64,000 bases of DNA from Cornus controversa (GCA_026545225.1 CM048849.1:54072836-54136835); one strand, 5' to 3'; counted from the stretch's first letter, positions 36,054-48,240 are shown. The notes: a model not told the origin generated them from the sequence alone. Numbers and translations: made by a program.

Positions 36054-37611
36054 GGGCTAGTTTGGTACGTAAAAATGAAATGAAATTGGAATGGAATAAA
36101 GTTAGGAATAAAATGAGAATGAGAATAGAATGAAATGATCATTCTCATTCCAATGTTTGGCTACAGATAGAGAATGATGTAGGAATGAATTTGTAGTATC
36201 TTCCAACATGCTATACTTTTCCATAGAAAACATAATCAATTTTAAAATGAGATATTTGGCCAATTTTAATTTAATTACCATGTGAAAAAAAAAATTACCC
36301 ATTCAATTAAAACTTTTTAAATCAAGATATAATTTGTCTTTTTCTTCTAGTCAAGTTAATATAATCTTTTATACAAAAAAAAATTAATACTTTATTAAAA
36401 ACTAAAAGTGATAAAACAAGAACATTTATATTCTTTCATAACTTTAAATATAGCAAATTATATATATGGGCATGTGACATGTATATATATATAGGCGTGT
36501 GGCAAGTATATAACATACATATTATATATATAGAGTGGGGATGACAACTGGGTGGGTATGGGGCAGGGTGCCCTTCCCCATCTCCGTCTCCGATTAAAAA
36601 AGCTCCCCTCATCCCATCTTTAATGTTTTCGGTCTCATTGGACTGGATAAAAAAATCCCAAAATAGTTACCTTTTTTTATAGAACCCAAAACAAACAAAA
36701 AAAGGAAAAAGAAGTTATCTCTGTTTAATAAATTATCTCTTTTTACAGGAATTGAATTTTTTTTTATCTCTTTTGACATGCATATATACTTACTATGCAA
36801 AAAAAAAAATGTTATTTCTATTAAAAAAAAATTCTATTTTAATTGGACCCCAAAAAAAAGTTATCCAAAAACAATTAACTCTGTTGAATAAATGTTCTCT
36901 TTTGCCAGGACTGAAAAAATATAAAAAAGGTAAGTAAAAAAAAGTTATATTTGTTGAATAAAGTATATATTTTTTACTGGACCAAAAAAAAAAATTACCT
37001 TTGTTGATTAAATTATCTATTTTGACAGAACCTGAAAAAAAGGTGATCTCTTGTGAATAAATTATTTCTTTTGGTAAGATAAAAAAAAAGTACCTAATGA
37101 CCCAAAAAAAAGTTATTTGTAAAGAAGGTAAAAGAGTTGAAGTTTATAGTATAAAGGATAGTTGTGGTATTATAAAATAAGAGATGATGTATTAATGAGT
37201 TTAGGGACCTTTTTGTCATTTCATTAAAAAAAGGTAAGTCAAGTGTAAACGTAGAAAAGTGGAGTACGAATATTACCTCCCTATATATATATATATGGAA
37301 TGAGTTGTAAATTGCACATAATGAAATTAACGCTAATTACCTAATATATATATTTAATAGGTATATACAATTCATTTCTTTCTCTCGTGTGTGTGTGTGT
37401 GTGTGTATATATATTCTGGAGTGAGTTGTAGGAGATAGATAAATTAATGGAGAGGTGATTTTAATAATGAGTGAGAATAGAATGACCATTCCATATCTCA
37501 AGAATGAGCATTCCAAGAAAATGACCATTCCATTTCTAATGTAGTATAACAAACGAGAGAAAAAAAATCAAATATGAAATGATCGTTTCATTTCGTGTAC
37601 CAAACTAGCCC
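36054..37611. mobile_element. PIF/Harbinger (Tourist-like) non-autonomous element, 1558 bp
   Basis: The left end, GGGCTAGTTTGGTACGTAAA, and the inverse of the right end, GGGCTAGTTTGGTACACGAA, match for the first 15 bp, followed on both sides by AATGAAA-type and GAATG(A/G)-rich subterminal sequence. TTA flanks both sides (36051-36053, 37612-37614), the PIF/Harbinger target duplication. No transposase. It contains a degenerate tandem array (36655-37120), a GGGGCAGGG...CCCCATCTCC patch at 36535-36620 and (TA)n/(GT)n tracts. Confidence 0.85.
36655..37120 (+). repeat. Degenerate minisatellite, ~70-bp unit
   Basis: Several diverged units of the form AAAAAAGTTATCTCTGTTGAATAAATTATCTCTTTTGACAGGACC (described here piecewise: AAAAAAAGTTA, TGTTGAATAAA, TATCTCTTTT, ACAGGAC) follow each other within the Tourist-like element, with unit length varying around 65-80 bp. 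Confidence 0.55.
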
Positions 37612-37614
37612 TTA

Positions 37615-38200
37615 ATACTAGAAAGCATGAATAAGGATATGAGATACGGGTACGATACGATATGAGTATGGCGATACAACAAATCTAAAAAAAAAAGATA
37701 TTGGTACAACATGATACGTCAATATAAAAATAACAAATTATATTTTTATATATATATAAAATATATTTATTTACATTTCTTTATAAAATATTATGATTAA
37801 CAAACAAACTAAGAGTTAAGAATCATATTGCATAATTTGCATAAATAAATTTTGTACTAAATTATGATATATATATATATCAACACTTCTTTTTTAAATA
37901 AATGTAAACTTTTCTTAACAATTATACTATAATATTATTGTTAAAAATATGTTTTGAAGTATTAGCTAGATATATGGTCGAAGTATCGAATACGTGTTAG
38001 AAATAAAAAAATATAATTTAAAATTATAGATATGTTTAAAAAGTATTAGACACTTATCCACAAATATTTGAAAAATATTAATAACCGATACGAGTATGTT
38101 ACTCTTATAAAAGTATCCGTAATACCGTTTTCTCCAATTATATAACTTCAGTTCAAACCTAAACATCCTCCTTCTCTCATCTCATACACAAACAATGCAC
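37615..38200. other. AT-rich intergenic upstream of NCED
   Basis: No gene seen. It contains a GATACG(A/G)-rich patch at about 37638-37665 and TA-rich tracts. Confidence 0.5.
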
Positions 38201-38320
38201 GGCTTGTGGTCCAGTGGATAGGAGCTCTCACATTTTCGCTGCCCCACCTGTATTCGAATCCCCTTAACGAACTAATAAATTGTCAGGGCAAAAATAAGAA
38301 GTCTCATCCAAAAAGTCTGT
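38201..38320 (+). mobile_element. Possible tRNA-derived SINE (5' part)
   Basis: GGCTTGTGGTCCAGTGGATA carries an A-box-like TGGTCCAGTGG (38207-38217). ATTCGAATCC at 38252-38261 is a B-box-like motif about 40 nt further on, the spacing of a pol III type 2 promoter. There is no cloverleaf, so it is not a tRNA gene. A 3' tail and target duplication were not seen, so it may be truncated. Confidence 0.45.
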
Positions 38321-38370
38321 CCCTCACTGCCTCACCTGTGTGTCCCTCCCACTAACCTTTTCCACAAATC

Positions 38371-38522
38371 CACCACGTGGTCTTCTTCCTTTGATGTCTG
38401 AGGTGTTGTACCTTCATACACTGCGCGCCCTCTCTTTCATCACCACCCCCACACACTATTTATACCCAGTTCGCTCTCCCATTCTCCCCACAAATCACCC
38501 TCCTCTCTCTCTCTCTCTCTAC

Positions 38523-38553
<31 letters not shown>

Positions 38554-38616
38554 CCCCCTCTCTCTCTCTCTCTGAGAAAACACCCAATATTAAGTAACCA
38601 GAAGCTAATTAAACCC
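38371..38616 (+). promoter_or_regulatory. NCED core promoter and 5' UTR with ABRE/G-box
   Basis: CCACGTGG at 38373-38380 is a G-box/ABRE core, the site bound by bZIP (ABF/AREB) and bHLH factors; such elements mediate dehydration and ABA control of NCED genes in other plants. A TATA box, TATTTATAC, lies at 38457-38465, putting transcription start near 38490. The leader then has (CT)n at about 38503-38520, (AT)n at 38523-38556 and (CT)n at 38557-38573. The ATG context is AAACCCATGGC. Regulation by stress is inferred from the family and this motif. Confidence 0.65.
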
Positions 38617-40422
38617 ATGGCTTCTTCATCAATAGCAACAAATTCCAGTAAATGGGCCACATGCCAAATCCCTCACACCTTTCCTTCATCATCACGAATT
38701 GATTTCGGTTTCACATCAAACACCAACATAACCATGAAAAAGCCTAACAGAAGAGCAGAAATATCTTGTACCTTACACTCACCTTCAGTGCTTGACTTCT
38801 CAAAGCAACCCTATCAATCACCAATAACACCCAAAAAGGATTCAGCTGATACGTCCAAAACAGCTCAACCGCAACAATGGAACTTACTACAGAAAGCTGC
38901 AGCTAAAGCCATAGACATGTTGGAGGACACTTTAGTCTCAAGCGAGCGCCACCACCCGCTTCCAAAAACCGCCGACCCACGTGTCCAAATTGCCGGAAAC
39001 TTCGCTCCGGTGCCGGAACAACCAGTCCGCCACTCATTACCGGTCACCGGCACAATACCCGATTGCATTCGCGGTGTCTATGTCCGAAACGGAGCGAACC
39101 CATTATTCGAGCCCGTGGCCGGACACCACTTCTTCGACGGGGACGGCATGGTTCATGCAGTTACCATCAATGGCAATTCTGTTAGCTACGCTTGCCGGTT
39201 CACGGAGACTCACCGGCTCATTCAAGAGCGAGAATTAGGCCGGCCGGTCTTTCCTAAAGCCATCGGTGAACTTCATGGACACTCTGGGATCGCCCGGCTA
39301 CTCCTCTTTTACGCCCGAGGACTCTTAGGCCTCATCGACCACAATCACGGCATCGGAGTGGCCAACGCTGGCTTGGTATATTTCAACCAGCGACTACTCG
39401 CCATGTCGGAGGATGACCTCCCGTACCAAGTCCGAATCACACCCTCCGGTGACCTAGAAACAGTTGGCCAGTACGATTTCAGCAAGCAGCTCGGGTCCAA
39501 CATGATCGCGCACCCGAAGCTCGATCCAGTCTCCGGTGAGCTCTTCGCTCTTAGCTACGACGTCATACACAAGCCGTATCTCAAGTACTTCCGATTCTCC
39601 CCGAACGGAGAGAAGTCACCGGACGTAGAATTACCTCTGGATGTACCCACCATGATCCATGACTTCGCGATCACTGAGAACTACGTGGTAATACCGGACC
39701 AACAAGTGGTGTTCAAGCTTGAAGAGATGATAAGAGGTGGCTCTCCGGTGATCTACGACAAGAAGAAGACGTCTCGTTTCGGAATTTTACCCAAAAATGC
39801 TCGAAAAAGTTCGGATGTGATATGGATTGAATTGCCGGAGACTTTCTGCTTTCATCTGTGGAACGCTTGGGAGGAACCGGAGTCCGATGAAGTCGTGGTG
39901 ATCGGATCATGCATGACACCGCCGGACTCCATTTTCAACGAATGCGACGAAAATTTAAAGAGTGTGTTATCGGAATTCCGGCTCAATTTGAAGACCGGCG
40001 AGTCAACTCGCGGGTCCATAATTGAATCCTCCGATCAGATAAATTTGGAAGCTGGTATGGTGAATAAAAACAAACTTGGGAGAAGAAGTCAATACGCATA
40101 TTTAGCCATTGCCGAGCCATGGCCTAAAGTTTCGGGTTTTGCCAAGGTTGACCTCTTCACCGGAGAAGTTCAGAATTTTTTTTACGGCGACAGGAGGTAC
40201 GGTGGCGAGCCGTACTTTCTACCGAGGGATGTGAATTCAGAGAGAGAAGATGATGGGTTTGTTATAGCGTTTGTTCACGATGAGAAGACGTGGAAATCGG
40301 AGCTTCTGATCGTAAACGCCATGAATTTACAATTAGAGGCTTCGGTTGAGCTTCCTTCGAGAGTTCCATACGGCTTTCATGGGACGTTCATAAGTTCAGA
40401 GGACTTGGAAATGCAAGTATAG
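38617..40422 (+). CDS. NCED: 9-cis-epoxycarotenoid dioxygenase, plastidial (NCED3/NCED5 type)
   Basis: A 601-residue intronless frame, the usual NCED gene form and length. The enzyme cleaves the 11,12 double bond of 9-cis-violaxanthin and 9'-cis-neoxanthin to xanthoxin, the committed step of abscisic acid synthesis, on plastid membranes. Residues 1 to ~60 are a Ser/Thr-rich transit peptide. Residues ~88-107 ([20 protein letters not shown]) form the amphipathic membrane-contact helix. The four iron-binding histidines are H299 (MIAHPK), H348 (MIHDFA), H413 ([11 protein letters not shown]) and H588 (PYGFHGTF), nearly the numbering of maize VP14 (298, 347, 412, 590). [29 protein letters not shown] and [10 protein letters not shown] are NCED signatures. 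I first considered CCD4, but the KTADP...IAGNFAPV and [11 protein letters not shown] blocks are NCED. The gene is intact. It sits between F-box/kelch and PDH E1-beta genes as in Arabidopsis. Confidence 0.96.
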   Translation: MASSSIATNSSKWATCQIPHTFPSSSRIDFGFTSNTNITMKKPNRRAEISCTLHSPSVLDFSKQPYQSPITPKKDSADTSKTAQPQQWNLLQKAAAKAIDMLEDTLVSSERHHPLPKTADPRVQIAGNFAPVPEQPVRHSLPVTGTIPDCIRGVYVRNGANPLFEPVAGHHFFDGDGMVHAVTINGNSVSYACRFTETHRLIQERELGRPVFPKAIGELHGHSGIARLLLFYARGLLGLIDHNHGIGVANAGLVYFNQRLLAMSEDDLPYQVRITPSGDLETVGQYDFSKQLGSNMIAHPKLDPVSGELFALSYDVIHKPYLKYFRFSPNGEKSPDVELPLDVPTMIHDFAITENYVVIPDQQVVFKLEEMIRGGSPVIYDKKKTSRFGILPKNARKSSDVIWIELPETFCFHLWNAWEEPESDEVVVIGSCMTPPDSIFNECDENLKSVLSEFRLNLKTGESTRGSIIESSDQINLEAGMVNKNKLGRRSQYAYLAIAEPWPKVSGFAKVDLFTGEVQNFFYGDRRYGGEPYFLPRDVNSEREDDGFVIAFVHDEKTWKSELLIVNAMNLQLEASVELPSRVPYGFHGTFISSEDLEMQV

Positions 40423-42750
40423 AAAGATATATACAGAAGAGTACGTACTGGTGATATATGTATATATAAATATAATTAATTAATATTGTGGCCATATATA
40501 CACACCGGAGAGATGCTTGTTACCTTCAGAGATACATGTCCTCCGATCCAACTCTCCTGAACTTTTAGCAATAACAACTGTTCCGTTTTTTTGGTTGTTT
40601 TTTAGGAATCAAGCTCGTAGCTTTTTTTGACTGTAGGTAGGCACTGGAGCTCAGCTGGTTTCTGTTTCCTTTTGTTTTTGTTTTTTGTTTTTTGTTTTTT
40701 TGAAATTCAAATTTCTGTGTTTGAGTCTTTTGATCTCTTATTTGTTAATTTTGTAGATGAAACTGAAGATTTATCTCCATCTCTTTATTATCTATCTTCC
40801 CTACTCAAGTCTTGTAGCATTTTGCCGTATAACATAATTAACATTGTTCTTTGATTCAGCATGAGAGTTTATTAATTTATAATAATATTTTTATTATTAT
40901 TAGTATGACAAAAATAAGGTTAGAGAACAAGTTAGTATTATATTATTGTACATGTTTGTACAACACTACCTTTCGAAAAAATGTTTGTACATGCAGCACT
41001 AGTAGCTACTAGCTAGTAAAAGGTATTGAGTGACACCATCAATATAGTACACACTGAAAAACCAGGTAGAATGACATTTTGTTTTACAGGGTAGCACACC
41101 ACACCACACCGTCACCAATCATTGTCCTTTGTACACAAAATACAAATATATACTGTGTGTATGTGCTGTGTCCCTTACTTGGCTTTAATTGGCTAATTGT
41201 TCTTCTGTAAAAGTAAAATGCAATTCCAAGACTTCGTTTCTTTAATAGTACGATTGAATTTGCCAAATTAAGTTTGATTTATTTATTTATATTAAACTAT
41301 CGTTGCTGATTTTCCGGTGAGTAGGGCAAAGTTGTAAAAACAATGGAAACCCCCTTTTATAGAAAAACTTATGAGGAGTTCAAGATTTTGCAAATAGCTT
41401 AACCATCCTAAATCAAAATAAGTAGTACATATTTTGGACGCTTGCAGTGCATATTCTAGTTTTTCTGTTAATTAATTTACCTTTTTACCCATCAAATATA
41501 ATACGTATGTAGTAAACAGTTGAAGCTAGTGGGTCATATTTTGGACACTTTCACGGTTTCACCTTGACACTTTAAATTAGGATACTCTGATACTTTACTA
41601 ATTAAGCAGTCAAACCTAGTTATTAAGTGTTCTTCATTTTGGACACTTTCACTTTGACACTTTAAATTAGGGTCCTCGGATACTTTACTAATTAAGCAGT
41701 CAAACGTAGTTAAATATTAATTAAGAGTTTGTTCTTAAGTCTATGTTTCTTATAGTTTGGATAAATTTATAATTTAATAATATTTCTTGCAATCCCAATA
41801 TATACATATACACACACACACACTTTACACTTTTTCTGGGTTTTGTCACCATCAACAAATCGGATACTTGTACACTTTAGCTAGTTAAAATCGTGAGTGG
41901 TTTGCATTGGATTTTCGCATAAGAATATCATAATTGGACACTCGAGTGCAAGATTATCCTGATCCTTTTAAAATTTTTTTTCTATATTCCATATATATAT
42001 ATATATATATATAAAGATATTAAAACGTGAGATACTCTTTTGAATTGCCTTTCAAAAATTCCAACAAAACAATGACAGTCAAAGGCAATGCAGTTAAACG
42101 CACCAAAGTGGTGAGAAACAAAGATTTAATTGGGTAAAAAAATCAACATTTTTTTTATTTCCCCAAGAAAAAAGACATTAGGATTATTTTTTTTTTGAAA
42201 AAAATAAATCATTAGTAACATTTTTAGAATTAAATTCAGGATCATTTAACAATTACGAATTGAAAATTTTTATTGTAAGATTTCTTTTTTATGTAGATTG
42301 TTGTGATTTCTCTATACCCTCATTATCATTCACCAAATTCATATTAAACTTGACAAGATGCTCCCAATTTAGGAATGTATTGTATTGAATTTATGCCAAA
42401 AAAGCATCATGATTTTTGTATAATCGACTCACTATAATTTTCGATCTAAATATGTGACTGATTGTTACTCAACCTAAATTCAAAATTGTTAAATACAACA
42501 ATTGAAACCGAATTTCAGAAATGAATTTTTCTTGCCTAAAAATATTATGTCAAGAAAAATATTTACGTTAGATCTTTTGCACAAAATGCATGTTCTTATG
42601 AATCAATTGAAATGGCAACGACACATTTTTTTTTTTTTTTTTTGTGGCAAGAAACTCACACACCCACAATACTCACACCAGAATTTGATCTCTCAATTTT
42701 CTACTTTAGAAGGTACTACTTAATTCTAACCCCTAGTATTCGTTATACAA
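40423..42750. other. 3' flank of NCED and intergenic
   Basis: The first ~400 bp probably hold the NCED 3' UTR. Nothing coding is seen in the rest. A (TA)n tract lies at about 41992-42013. Confidence 0.5.
41539..41711 (+). repeat. Tandem duplication, ~80-95-bp unit
   Basis: Copy 1 (41539-41621) and copy 2 (41637-41711) share TTTTGGACACTTTCAC, TTGACACTTTAAATTAGG, GATACTTTACTAATTAAGCA and GTCAAAC(C/G)TAGTT; copy 2 lacks a short GGTTTCACC piece. Confidence 0.8.
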
Positions 42751-42759
42751 TTATTCTTA

Positions 42760-43545
42760 GGATAAAGTGCAAAAAAAACCTGCCAAATTATGTTCAAATT
42801 TGCAAATAACCCTCTAAACTATATTTTGTACATAAATCTCCCTCAGCTATCACATTTTGTTGCAAAATTTCCCACATGCCTAGTTATTTTTCATTAAATG
42901 GTCATAATGCTCTTTCTTATTGAATTACACTTAACTCATTTTTCTTATTAAAATAAATTATGAAAAAAATTCATACTATTTTAACGACATTCTTCATTAA
43001 ATTTGCATAAATTTACCTTTAATTTTTGATAATAATTTTTTAATAAAAATATTAAGTGATTTTTAAATTTTTTTTAAGTATTTTCTTAATTTTTCATGAT
43101 CAATATACTGCATGAAAAAGAATGTATTTTTTATTTAAGTAATTTCTTAATTTTTCATGAATATTGTATAAAAAAAAGGTATTTTTTTTAACGTAAAAAA
43201 GTTTAAACTAGATATAATAAGTTTTATTATAAATAGTAAAGTTTTCATAATATGTTAATTATTTTAAAAAATAGCTAAATTTAGTGGTAATTACAACTTT
43301 GTGTATTTTTTTTCATTGTTATGATAAACGAACACCAATAATAAAATTAAGGTAAATGGAATTACAAATATTTTATAAGAGAAAAGATAATGAAGATAAT
43401 TTAATAATAAATAACAAATTTAATAAGAATGAGTAAAATTATGAGTATGTCTTTAATTGCAAGAAATCATTAGTTCATGAGATAATTTGTAGTTTTTATT
43501 TGCAAAAGTACAATAGTTCAGAAAGATATTTTTTGCGCTTTATCC
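42760..43545. mobile_element. Short non-autonomous Mutator-like element, 786 bp
   Basis: The left end, GGATAAAGTGCAAAAAAAAC, and the inverse of the right end, GGATAAAGCGCAAAAAATAT, are alike, and similarity goes on (TTTGCAAATAA in both arms). The flanks TTATTCTTA (42751-42759) and TTATTTTTA (43546-43554) match at 8 of 9 positions, the 9-bp target duplication typical of Mutator transposition. AT-rich interior, no coding signal. Confidence 0.8.
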
Positions 43546-44129
43546 TTATTTTTAGGAAAAAACTCTTGCCAAGTCAATACTGAATTCCGTTCAAAATCAA
43601 TCAACAAGGACATGTTCCCAAGAATCAAAGAATTAATATAATGTATATACAAGAACATGTTCCCAACTAATTAAATGGTGGAGTAAATTAACTAGTTTAT
43701 ATTAAGAATCTAACCATGTGAGTCTGTTGGGCAAAGCCATCTATTTTTAATTATTCATTTTTTAGCTTATATTTTCTAAATGGAGAATTAATTTGTTAAT
43801 TTTGAAGTGTCAACATCAATAGAGGTAAAAATTTGTAAATTATTTTTGAAACAAAAAAATCTGGTCTTGTTGAGTTTAGGATTTTATATATACAGAAAGC
43901 TAACACCAATGCACGGTGGTGTAGCCCATCATATATATTCTTAATTTCTGTATATATATATATATTTGTATATGTAGTACTGTATGTTTTCGGGGAGTGA
44001 GAGACCTCAACCTTCATCATCCTCAAAAGTTGTCATGGAAGCAATGAATAGTGTAATCTTTTTGACAATACACAGATAAGGATATCCACTACAACTCTTT
44101 ATTATTTCCCAACATAAAATATTTGATCT

Positions 44130-44400
44130 AATGTTAAAATTAGTTAAAAAAATAATTATGTGATCGAAAATATCTTTTGTTATTTACGATTAAAAATTAT
44201 TCTATCTAATTATCACAATTGCGAATTCATAATAGTGCCGTAAGCGCGCGCGCACACACACATATATATTAGGGTATACTCGTGCCTACGGTACTATCGT
44301 GCACTTGCAATCCTAATCGTTAGATGAAATAATTTTAAATCGTAAATCGCAAAAAATATTTTGAATCGGAGAATTTTTTTTTTTAATATACGTTATTAAC
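44130..44400. repeat. Imperfect inverted repeat around a GCGC/CACA tract
   Basis: The left arm (about 44148-44243) and the inverse of the right arm (about 44275-44385) share TACGG(C/T)ACTAT, GCAAT(T/C), TTAGAT(A/G)(G/A)AATAATTTT, AATCGTAAAT and AAAA(G/A)ATATTTT. The spacer holds alternating GCGCGC/CACACA sequence at 44249-44262. Related to the tandem repeat at 23541-23774. Probably a decayed fold-back element. Confidence 0.55.
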
Positions 44401-45649
44401 TTTCCTTATATATATATATATATATATATATAATTCTTATTTTGCCGGAGAATCAATGCCAGCCATAACTTTGTAAAAGATGGTCTCTAGGCTGCGATAG
44501 TTACATGTATAGGTACCCATGGCCAATTTCCCAATGGAGAGAATTCGAAAACTCATGAGATAAAAGTCTACCATCCCTTCATGGTACGTAGCTTGTCTTA
44601 GTCTTCTTACATTGACATGGACACACTAAAGTACATCCTCATTTTTGTCTTCTTTTCTTTTAAGAATCTCTTTATCAATTAATTATTTGAAATATAATTC
44701 ATAATAAATGGTGTTCCACCGACTGGTAAGATTTTAAATGATGCAAGGATATGTTAATTCTAAATAAATAGAATACGAGTATGGTATGAATGCGTTAATA
44801 AATAATAATATAATATAATATTATAAATTATAATTTTTATTATTTTATCTGTATAATTATAAATCAAAACGCTAATTTGAAGTATCGAATTAAATCTTTG
44901 TTATTTTTGTTTTCTTAAATTTTATATTATTTTTTTAAATAACCCATTATATATATTAAATTGCATTGAATTTTATTTTTTTAAAATTTTTTTAGTATAA
45001 AACTACTCTGTCGTGTTTTGAAAGTATCTAAAATATATGTTGTGTCCCAACTGCATCTAATTAAAAAATAAAATATTTAAAATTTATGATATTTATAACC
45101 ATATTTAACACATGTTTAAATTATATTTGCTTATTCAAAACATATTTTAGTGTCCTATAGCAGGAGGATACCTGAAAAATCTATCCGTGCTTATTAGCTT
45201 TCTACCATGAATTTGATAAGATATTTGTTTATGAGATTCATCCGAAGAACGTATCAAACAATATATTCTCCCTCATACTCCAACTTTGTCAGACATGCAT
45301 ACCAAAAAAATTCCAACTTTGTCAGACATGCATAACAAAAATTAATGGTGAGAAATGCCTCCACAGCAACATGTCAAGCAAGTTTTTTTTTTTTTTCAGT
45401 CCTTGTGGGTCCGGCCCTCAGCGGAGTCCACAAATCCAAGGGATGATCTTTATTTGTTTAGCATTCTTTCTTTTTTTAACTTTCCAAAAAACAAGTCTTT
45501 ATTATTTTATTTTATTTATTGGCAAAACTAAAAATAATTCAGAAAAAAAATGACAGTACTAAACACAGGCCAACACAAAGCTTAATACCATTATCTTACG
45601 TTTATTTTGCAGTTTATAGCCCTTATATTTCTTGTGTAACTATTCAACT
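44401..45649. other. AT-rich intergenic
   Basis: No gene seen. (TA)n lies at about 44407-44433. A 32-bp tandem duplication (CCAACTTTGTCAGACATGCA twice) lies at about 45282-45340. Confidence 0.55.
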
Positions 45650-47820
45650 GGAGGTACAACAAATTACTTAACTAATTATTATTAATTAATTTGATGCACA
45701 CTCTTAATATAAATTAAGAGCACAATATTTTCATAAATAAATTCAAGAAAGGATTCTTGGATTCCTTTCATTCATATATCCTTGGATATTTATAAAAGTT
45801 AAAATTTGAGATTTTCTATGACTGCAATTTCCTTATTGGCAACTGTCTTCACTCTCATTAATTTGAATTCTTTTTTGAGTTTGGACTTTTATTTGGATTG
45901 TGCCGCTTTAGTCTTTTATTGGGGCAACTAGGCCCTTTACTTTTCTCAAATCAGTCCTTTGGGACTTCTGCTAATACTTGGTTCAAACTGAATTGGGCCT
46001 AGTCCGTTTGTGTACTAGTTCGGCCCATTGGACTAAGTGAAAATTTACCCCTACACATTGCCCCCAATTCTCTTCAGTTTTGTGTTTTGTTATAATGGAG
46101 GGAATTTGTATTGGTTTTGTAATGATTTCGCTGCTCGTATTGATGCTCCTCATTTGATGCTGGGGTACTAACGACGGCGCTGAGCACATAAGTGATTTCT
46201 TCATGTTACCATTATCGATCAGAGCCTCCACCTGTCTTAGGCTTCTGCACTCATTGGTTGTATGGCCGAAATCACTATGGAGGGAGCAATGCTTGTTTTT
46301 ATCCCTCTGTTCTGGATGTTGTCTGATGGCCGTAGGTGAGCGAAAGATTTTTTTACTCTTATTTTCATAGTAAAGTCTGGCTAGAGACGCTTTTAGAGGG
46401 GTGATCTTCTCTTTAACTTTTTATTTTTTCGTGGTCTCCAGTGGAGACGAAGAAACAACTCGAGGTGGTTTTGCTTTAGCAACCTGGGTCTTTGTTTGTT
46501 GTGCCACAATGATCAAGGTCAATCACTGTCTTTTGGCCGCCTCATCCTCTTCTATCCTTAGATATTTCTGAGCTCGAAAGTTCACGTTACCCATATTTTT
46601 TGGGGCGCTTTTTACTAAGGATCGTTGGAAGCCCTCTTTTGGAGAGACTACTATCTTGAATGCTTCCATTGCCACGGTCTAATGACACTAATCTATCATT
46701 GACATCTTCAAGTTGAAATGGGTTAGGAAATATTTTAGTGTCTTCCCTTTAGCTTGTCTCATGGTAAATAACGAGGAGATTGTCTTTTTCGCTCCTGGTT
46801 TCTTGCGTACTGGGCCATGAACAGTTCGCATAGCCTATCAAAGTTCAAGATCAAACGAAGCGGTTGCTGTTTGAACCAAAATAACACTGGTCCAGCCAAG
46901 CTGGATGGAAAGATTTTGCATATAAATGTATCATTTTCGACGTCCAATGTCATCTTCTGTTGATATTGGTATATGTGTTCCACCAGATCTGTCTTTCCAT
47001 TAAAAGTAACGAACGTAGGCAAAGTGAACCTCCTTGGCTTTTCAGTTCTGATTATACTTTCTGTGAAAGAAATTCGGTCAGCCTAGAGGTAGCGAGTGCT
47101 TGGTTGGTATGATCTTCGTTGGGTTAGCCAAGATTGAGGTTTTCGCCGGCAGGCTGGTTGTGATGTGAGGCACTCAATTAGTGGTTACTCGATCCAACCC
47201 CTTCATTCCATTGTTGTCCAAGGTTTCTTATGCTTTCGACACGCTCTACCCTTGCTTGGAGATCAACGATCTATTGATGCAAAGCTTCGTTCTGCTGAGT
47301 TAATTGTTGAACGTTTGGGCATGTCAGAGGATCTTGGATGTTTGGCTACGCTAAAGGATCCTGGATGTTTGGCTGTATGGGCAGTATCCCCCTTTGATTC
47401 CTAGGGTGTTTACTCAGATCTGCCACATCATAAGTATTTTTTCTCGTGTCCATTATGATTGTAAGTTCTTCAAGTTTTGGATTGAAAAACGATCAAACAC
47501 TTCTCACATACGGCGCCAAAGTGTAGGTACAAAAAATTACTTACCTAATTATTTCTAATCAATTTGATGCACACACACAATATAAATTAAGAGCACAATA
47601 TTTTCAGAGATAAATTCAAGAGAGGATTCCCGAATCGCTTTCATTCATATATCCTTGGATATTTATACAAGTTGGAATTTGAGTCATTCTAAAGTTGCAA
47701 TTCCCTTATTTGCAGCAATCTTCACTTTCAAAGATTTGAATTCTTTTTTGAGTTTAAACTTTTATTTGGATTGAACTGCTTTAGCCTTTTATTGGGGCAA
47801 CTAGGCTCTTTACTTTTGAG
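45650..47820 (-). mobile_element. Ty3/gypsy LTR retrotransposon fossil, non-autonomous
   Basis: A broken minus-strand element. Two directly repeated LTR stretches, 45650-46055 (3' LTR) and 47523-47820 (5' LTR), are about 85-88% alike by eye and share TTCATTCATATATCCTTGGA and GGGGCAACTAGG. Internal to the 5' LTR is a primer-binding-like TTTGGCGCC (about 47511-47519, minus strand). Next to the 3' LTR is a polypurine tract GAGAATTGGGGGCA (about 46059-46072, minus strand). The inside is only about 1.5 kb and includes a gag-like segment (46759-47022) with features of retrotransposon gag proteins; no polymerase region is present. LTR divergence suggests an old insertion. Confidence 0.75.
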
Positions 47821-47825
47821 GGCTT

Positions 47826-47945
47826 AGAACTAGGAGAACCTATTAAATCCTGAGTGATGTATCCATTTAATTTTATAAAAAACAAATTATAGTTCGAACT
47901 CTTGCATTCGTGCTCACTTGTACAATTTCTTGACTACACCTCTAT
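47826..47945 (+). repeat. Dispersed plant repeat (GGAGCGGATG...family), copy 2
   Basis: Shares AATTTTATAAAAAACAAATTATAG, TCGAACTCTTGCATTCGTGC, TCACTTGTACAATTTCT and CTACACCTCT-type ending with 24560-24780; it lies directly beside the gypsy fossil. Only the 3' portion is seen. Confidence 0.5.
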
Positions 47946-48240
47946 ATGTACATACATACCAATAGCATATATGCATGGCCTTCTATTATATGGTGGATCT
48001 GGTGGTAGTGTTAGATATAACTCGCTTTCACTCTTTTGTATTGGACGGTGCTGCGCATGGAAGAGGATCCTAATTCAGTGCAGATACAAACACTTCTAGT
48101 TTGAAATCACCTTTTAGCTATTCGTCCATTTGTGAAGACAACTCCACCGCCCATTGGTACGTAGTGCATAATTCCCACGTGAAAAACATTCACCAGCTAC
48201 CATCTCTCTCTGAAAATGGAAGTTTGGGATAAAATCAACA

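Noticed and set aside
38201-38275. tRNA gene
   Set aside because: A- and B-box-like motifs are present but no acceptor stem or anticodon arm can be formed.
38617-40422. First reading of the dioxygenase as CCD4
   Set aside because: [29 protein letters not shown] and the gene neighbourhood are those of NCED; the length and histidine spacing match VP14/NCED.
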